64,000 bases of DNA from Candidatus Gastranaerophilales bacterium (lineage in GTDB: Bacteria; Cyanobacteriota; Vampirovibrionia; Gastranaerophilales; Gastranaerophilaceae). Of this stretch, positions 62,766 through 64,000 are shown one piece after another. A model generated the notes under the pieces. It saw nothing but the letters and a program-made list of their open reading frames with translations, ran no database searches and had not been told where the DNA came from. A program made the translations under genes and the position numbers. Numbering within the stretch: position 1 is the stretch's first letter; each line of letters opens with the position of its first letter. The stretch is taken from the NCBI GenBank assembly GCA_944325185.1, contig CALUZA010000046.1, forward strand, positions 1 through 64,000. Direction: 5' to 3'.

Positions 62766-63815
62766 ATGGAATTTGTTGATAAAATTAATCAATTAAAAGA
62801 AAGAGTTGCTAGCTTAAAAGACAATTTGCAAACAGAAGAAGCTACTAAAAATGCTTTAGTCATGCCATTTTTAAGTGTTTTAGGTTATGATGTTTTTAAT
62901 CCAATGGAAGTTGTGCCTGAATACATTGCAGATAGTCGTTTTAAAAAAGATGAAAAAGTTGATTATGCAATAATTAAAGATAATAAACCAATAATTTTAA
63001 TTGAATGTAAAAAGGTTGATAATGATAAACTTGACGTTAAAAAACATGCAGGTCAACTTTTTAAATATTTTACCGCAAGTAAATCAAAGTTTATTATTTT
63101 AACAAATGGTGTAATATATAAATTTTTCTCCGATATTGATGAACCGAATATTCTTGATAAAGAGCCTTTTTTTACTTTTAATTTGTCCGAATTTAAGGAA
63201 AGTCAATTAGAAACTTTAATGGAATTTTGCAAAGAAAATTTTGATATAGATAAAGCTTATTCAAATGCCGGTAATTTAAAATACATTAAGCAATTTGAAC
63301 AAGTAATAGAAAAAGAATATAAAAGTCCTTCGGATGACTTTGTAAGGTATTTACTTGATAAATCAGGTATTTATGATGGAATTAAAACAGCTAAAGTGAT
63401 TGAAAAACATAGAAAAACAACAACCGAAGCTTTTAATTTATTTATGTCAAAAATTATGAAAACATCACTTGATTTTAATCTTGCTTCCAAAAAAGATGAT
63501 GAAAATTTAAAAAATAAAGTCGTAACAACCGTTGAAGAATTGGAAGGATATGCGATTGTAAAATCTATATTAAATAGCCACATTGATATTTCTAGGGTAA
63601 CATATAGGGATAATTCAAGCTATTTTAATGTTTTACTTGACGATAATATAAGAAAAACAATTTGTCGTTTATATTTTAATCGTACACAGAAATATATAGC
63701 ATTTTTAGAAGGAAATAAGGAAACAAAAACCCCAATCAATTCTATTAATGATATTTTTTCTTTTTCGGAACAAATCAAAAGTAAAATAGATGAAATTTTG
63801 AGTGTTAAAAAATAA
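62766..63815 (+). CDS. HsdR_N-like PD-(D/E)XK protein, stand-alone
   Basis: The protein has 349 aa. The N-terminal 160 residues resemble the endonuclease domain of type I restriction HsdR: TEEATKNALVMPFLSVLGYDV, then D66 (KVDYAII), E80 and K82 (LIECKK) form the D-ExK active site. No helicase motifs follow; the C-terminal domain is small and unidentified (RKTICRLYFNRTQKYIAFL). No hsdM or hsdS gene is near. Possibly a solitary nuclease or a defence effector. AAGGAG precedes the ATG. Confidence 0.75.
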   Translation: MEFVDKINQLKERVASLKDNLQTEEATKNALVMPFLSVLGYDVFNPMEVVPEYIADSRFKKDEKVDYAIIKDNKPIILIECKKVDNDKLDVKKHAGQLFKYFTASKSKFIILTNGVIYKFFSDIDEPNILDKEPFFTFNLSEFKESQLETLMEFCKENFDIDKAYSNAGNLKYIKQFEQVIEKEYKSPSDDFVRYLLDKSGIYDGIKTAKVIEKHRKTTTEAFNLFMSKIMKTSLDFNLASKKDDENLKNKVVTTVEELEGYAIVKSILNSHIDISRVTYRDNSSYFNVLLDDNIRKTICRLYFNRTQKYIAFLEGNKETKTPINSINDIFSFSEQIKSKIDEILSVKK

Positions 63816-63870
63816 AACCACCGTGAACTTATGCCTAAATCCTTTAGCATAAGTTCTTTTTAAGGTGGTT
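63816..63870. terminator. Two-part hairpin between convergent genes
   Basis: An outer stem AACCACC/GGTGGTT (63816-63822 with 63864-63870) encloses a 10-bp inner stem GAACTTATGC/GCATAAGTTC (63825-63834 with 63847-63856). It overlaps the stop region of the upstream gene. It probably ends transcription from one or both sides. Confidence 0.6.
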
Positions 63871-63913
63871 TATATATGAATTTAAGAAATATGATATCAA
63901 AAGATTAAGGCGA

Positions 63914-64000
63914 TTAATCTACTTTTAATTTTTTAACGTCATCTTTTTTATCATCATGTACTTTTGGTAATTGAATATGTAAAACTCCGTTTTTGTATTC
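63914..64000 (-). CDS. Hsp20/alpha-crystallin small heat shock protein, C-terminal end
   Basis: Only the last 28 residues are in the window; the gene continues past the right edge. EYKNGVLHIQLPKVHDDKKD matches the final strand of the alpha-crystallin domain (NGVLxIxLPK), followed by a Lys/Asp-rich tail. Such proteins hold unfolded proteins under stress. The identity is well supported but the rest of the gene is unseen. Confidence 0.85.
   Translation of the reverse strand, partial: EYKNGVLHIQLPKVHDDKKDDVKKLKVD

Overview
The window reads as chromosomal DNA from a very AT-rich, Gram-negative-type (diderm) bacterium. The best match I can argue for is a gut-type relative of Cyanobacteria (Vampirovibrionia/Melainabacteria, order Gastranaerophilales); this is an inference, not a search result. 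Supporting signs are prepilin leaders of the AFTLAE type, a split PilM/N/O pilus assembly system, LPS export genes (lptB, lptF/G), MurC-MurB-Ddl-FtsQ, a GH77 glucanotransferase, and a flavin reductase-rubredoxin fusion that suggests anaerobic life.

Layout. 1-10.7 kb: a pilin fragment, an XRE regulator, an orphan response regulator coupled to a CtpA protease, a GT39-like membrane protein, a nitroreductase, pilus genes (a PilM-PilN fusion and PilO), rlmB and two sigma-70 factors. 10.8-22.6 kb: an M16 peptidase next to a radical SAM/SPASM enzyme, dnaA, recN, nadK, malQ, rpsU, yajQ and a PLP lyase. 22.6-27.7 kb: a translationally coupled tolC-macA-macB-crcB operon. 27.7-31.3 kb: an accessory region at a tRNA-Arg gene, with tRNA-half duplications, structured repeats, a duplicated tRNA 3' end, a tandem XRE array, a small RHH gene, a HAD-like protein and a glycosyltransferase. 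31.3-39 kb: transporters, redox and repair genes, a TolC homologue and a pilin. 39-43.3 kb: pnp, groES and groEL. 43.3-43.7 kb: a second locus of the structured repeat, bounded by a 57-bp duplication of the groEL 3' end. 43.8-62.6 kb: envelope and housekeeping genes (formyltransferase, lptB, lptF/G, ribH, rseP, GT2, murC, murB, ddl, ftsQ, pyrH, frr, cdsA, rnc, rpe). 62.7-64 kb: a PD-(D/E)XK HsdR_N-like protein and the C-terminal end of an Hsp20.

The most notable signal is a family of GC-richer elements of about 95-140 nt at the tRNA-Arg locus and after groEL. The copies share a backbone (GTTGA-loop hairpin, AGCGACGTG, terminal hairpin, CTCAGRAGC). Their paired stems differ by compensatory changes, which indicates selection on RNA or single-strand DNA folding. 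At both loci host sequence is repeated on either side of the insert. I do not recognise the family.

Gene packing is tight: many same-strand neighbours overlap as ATGA or TAATG, and several convergent pairs overlap at their 3' ends. Five genes have a -10-like box only 6-8 nt before the ATG and no Shine-Dalgarno sequence, which suggests leaderless transcripts.
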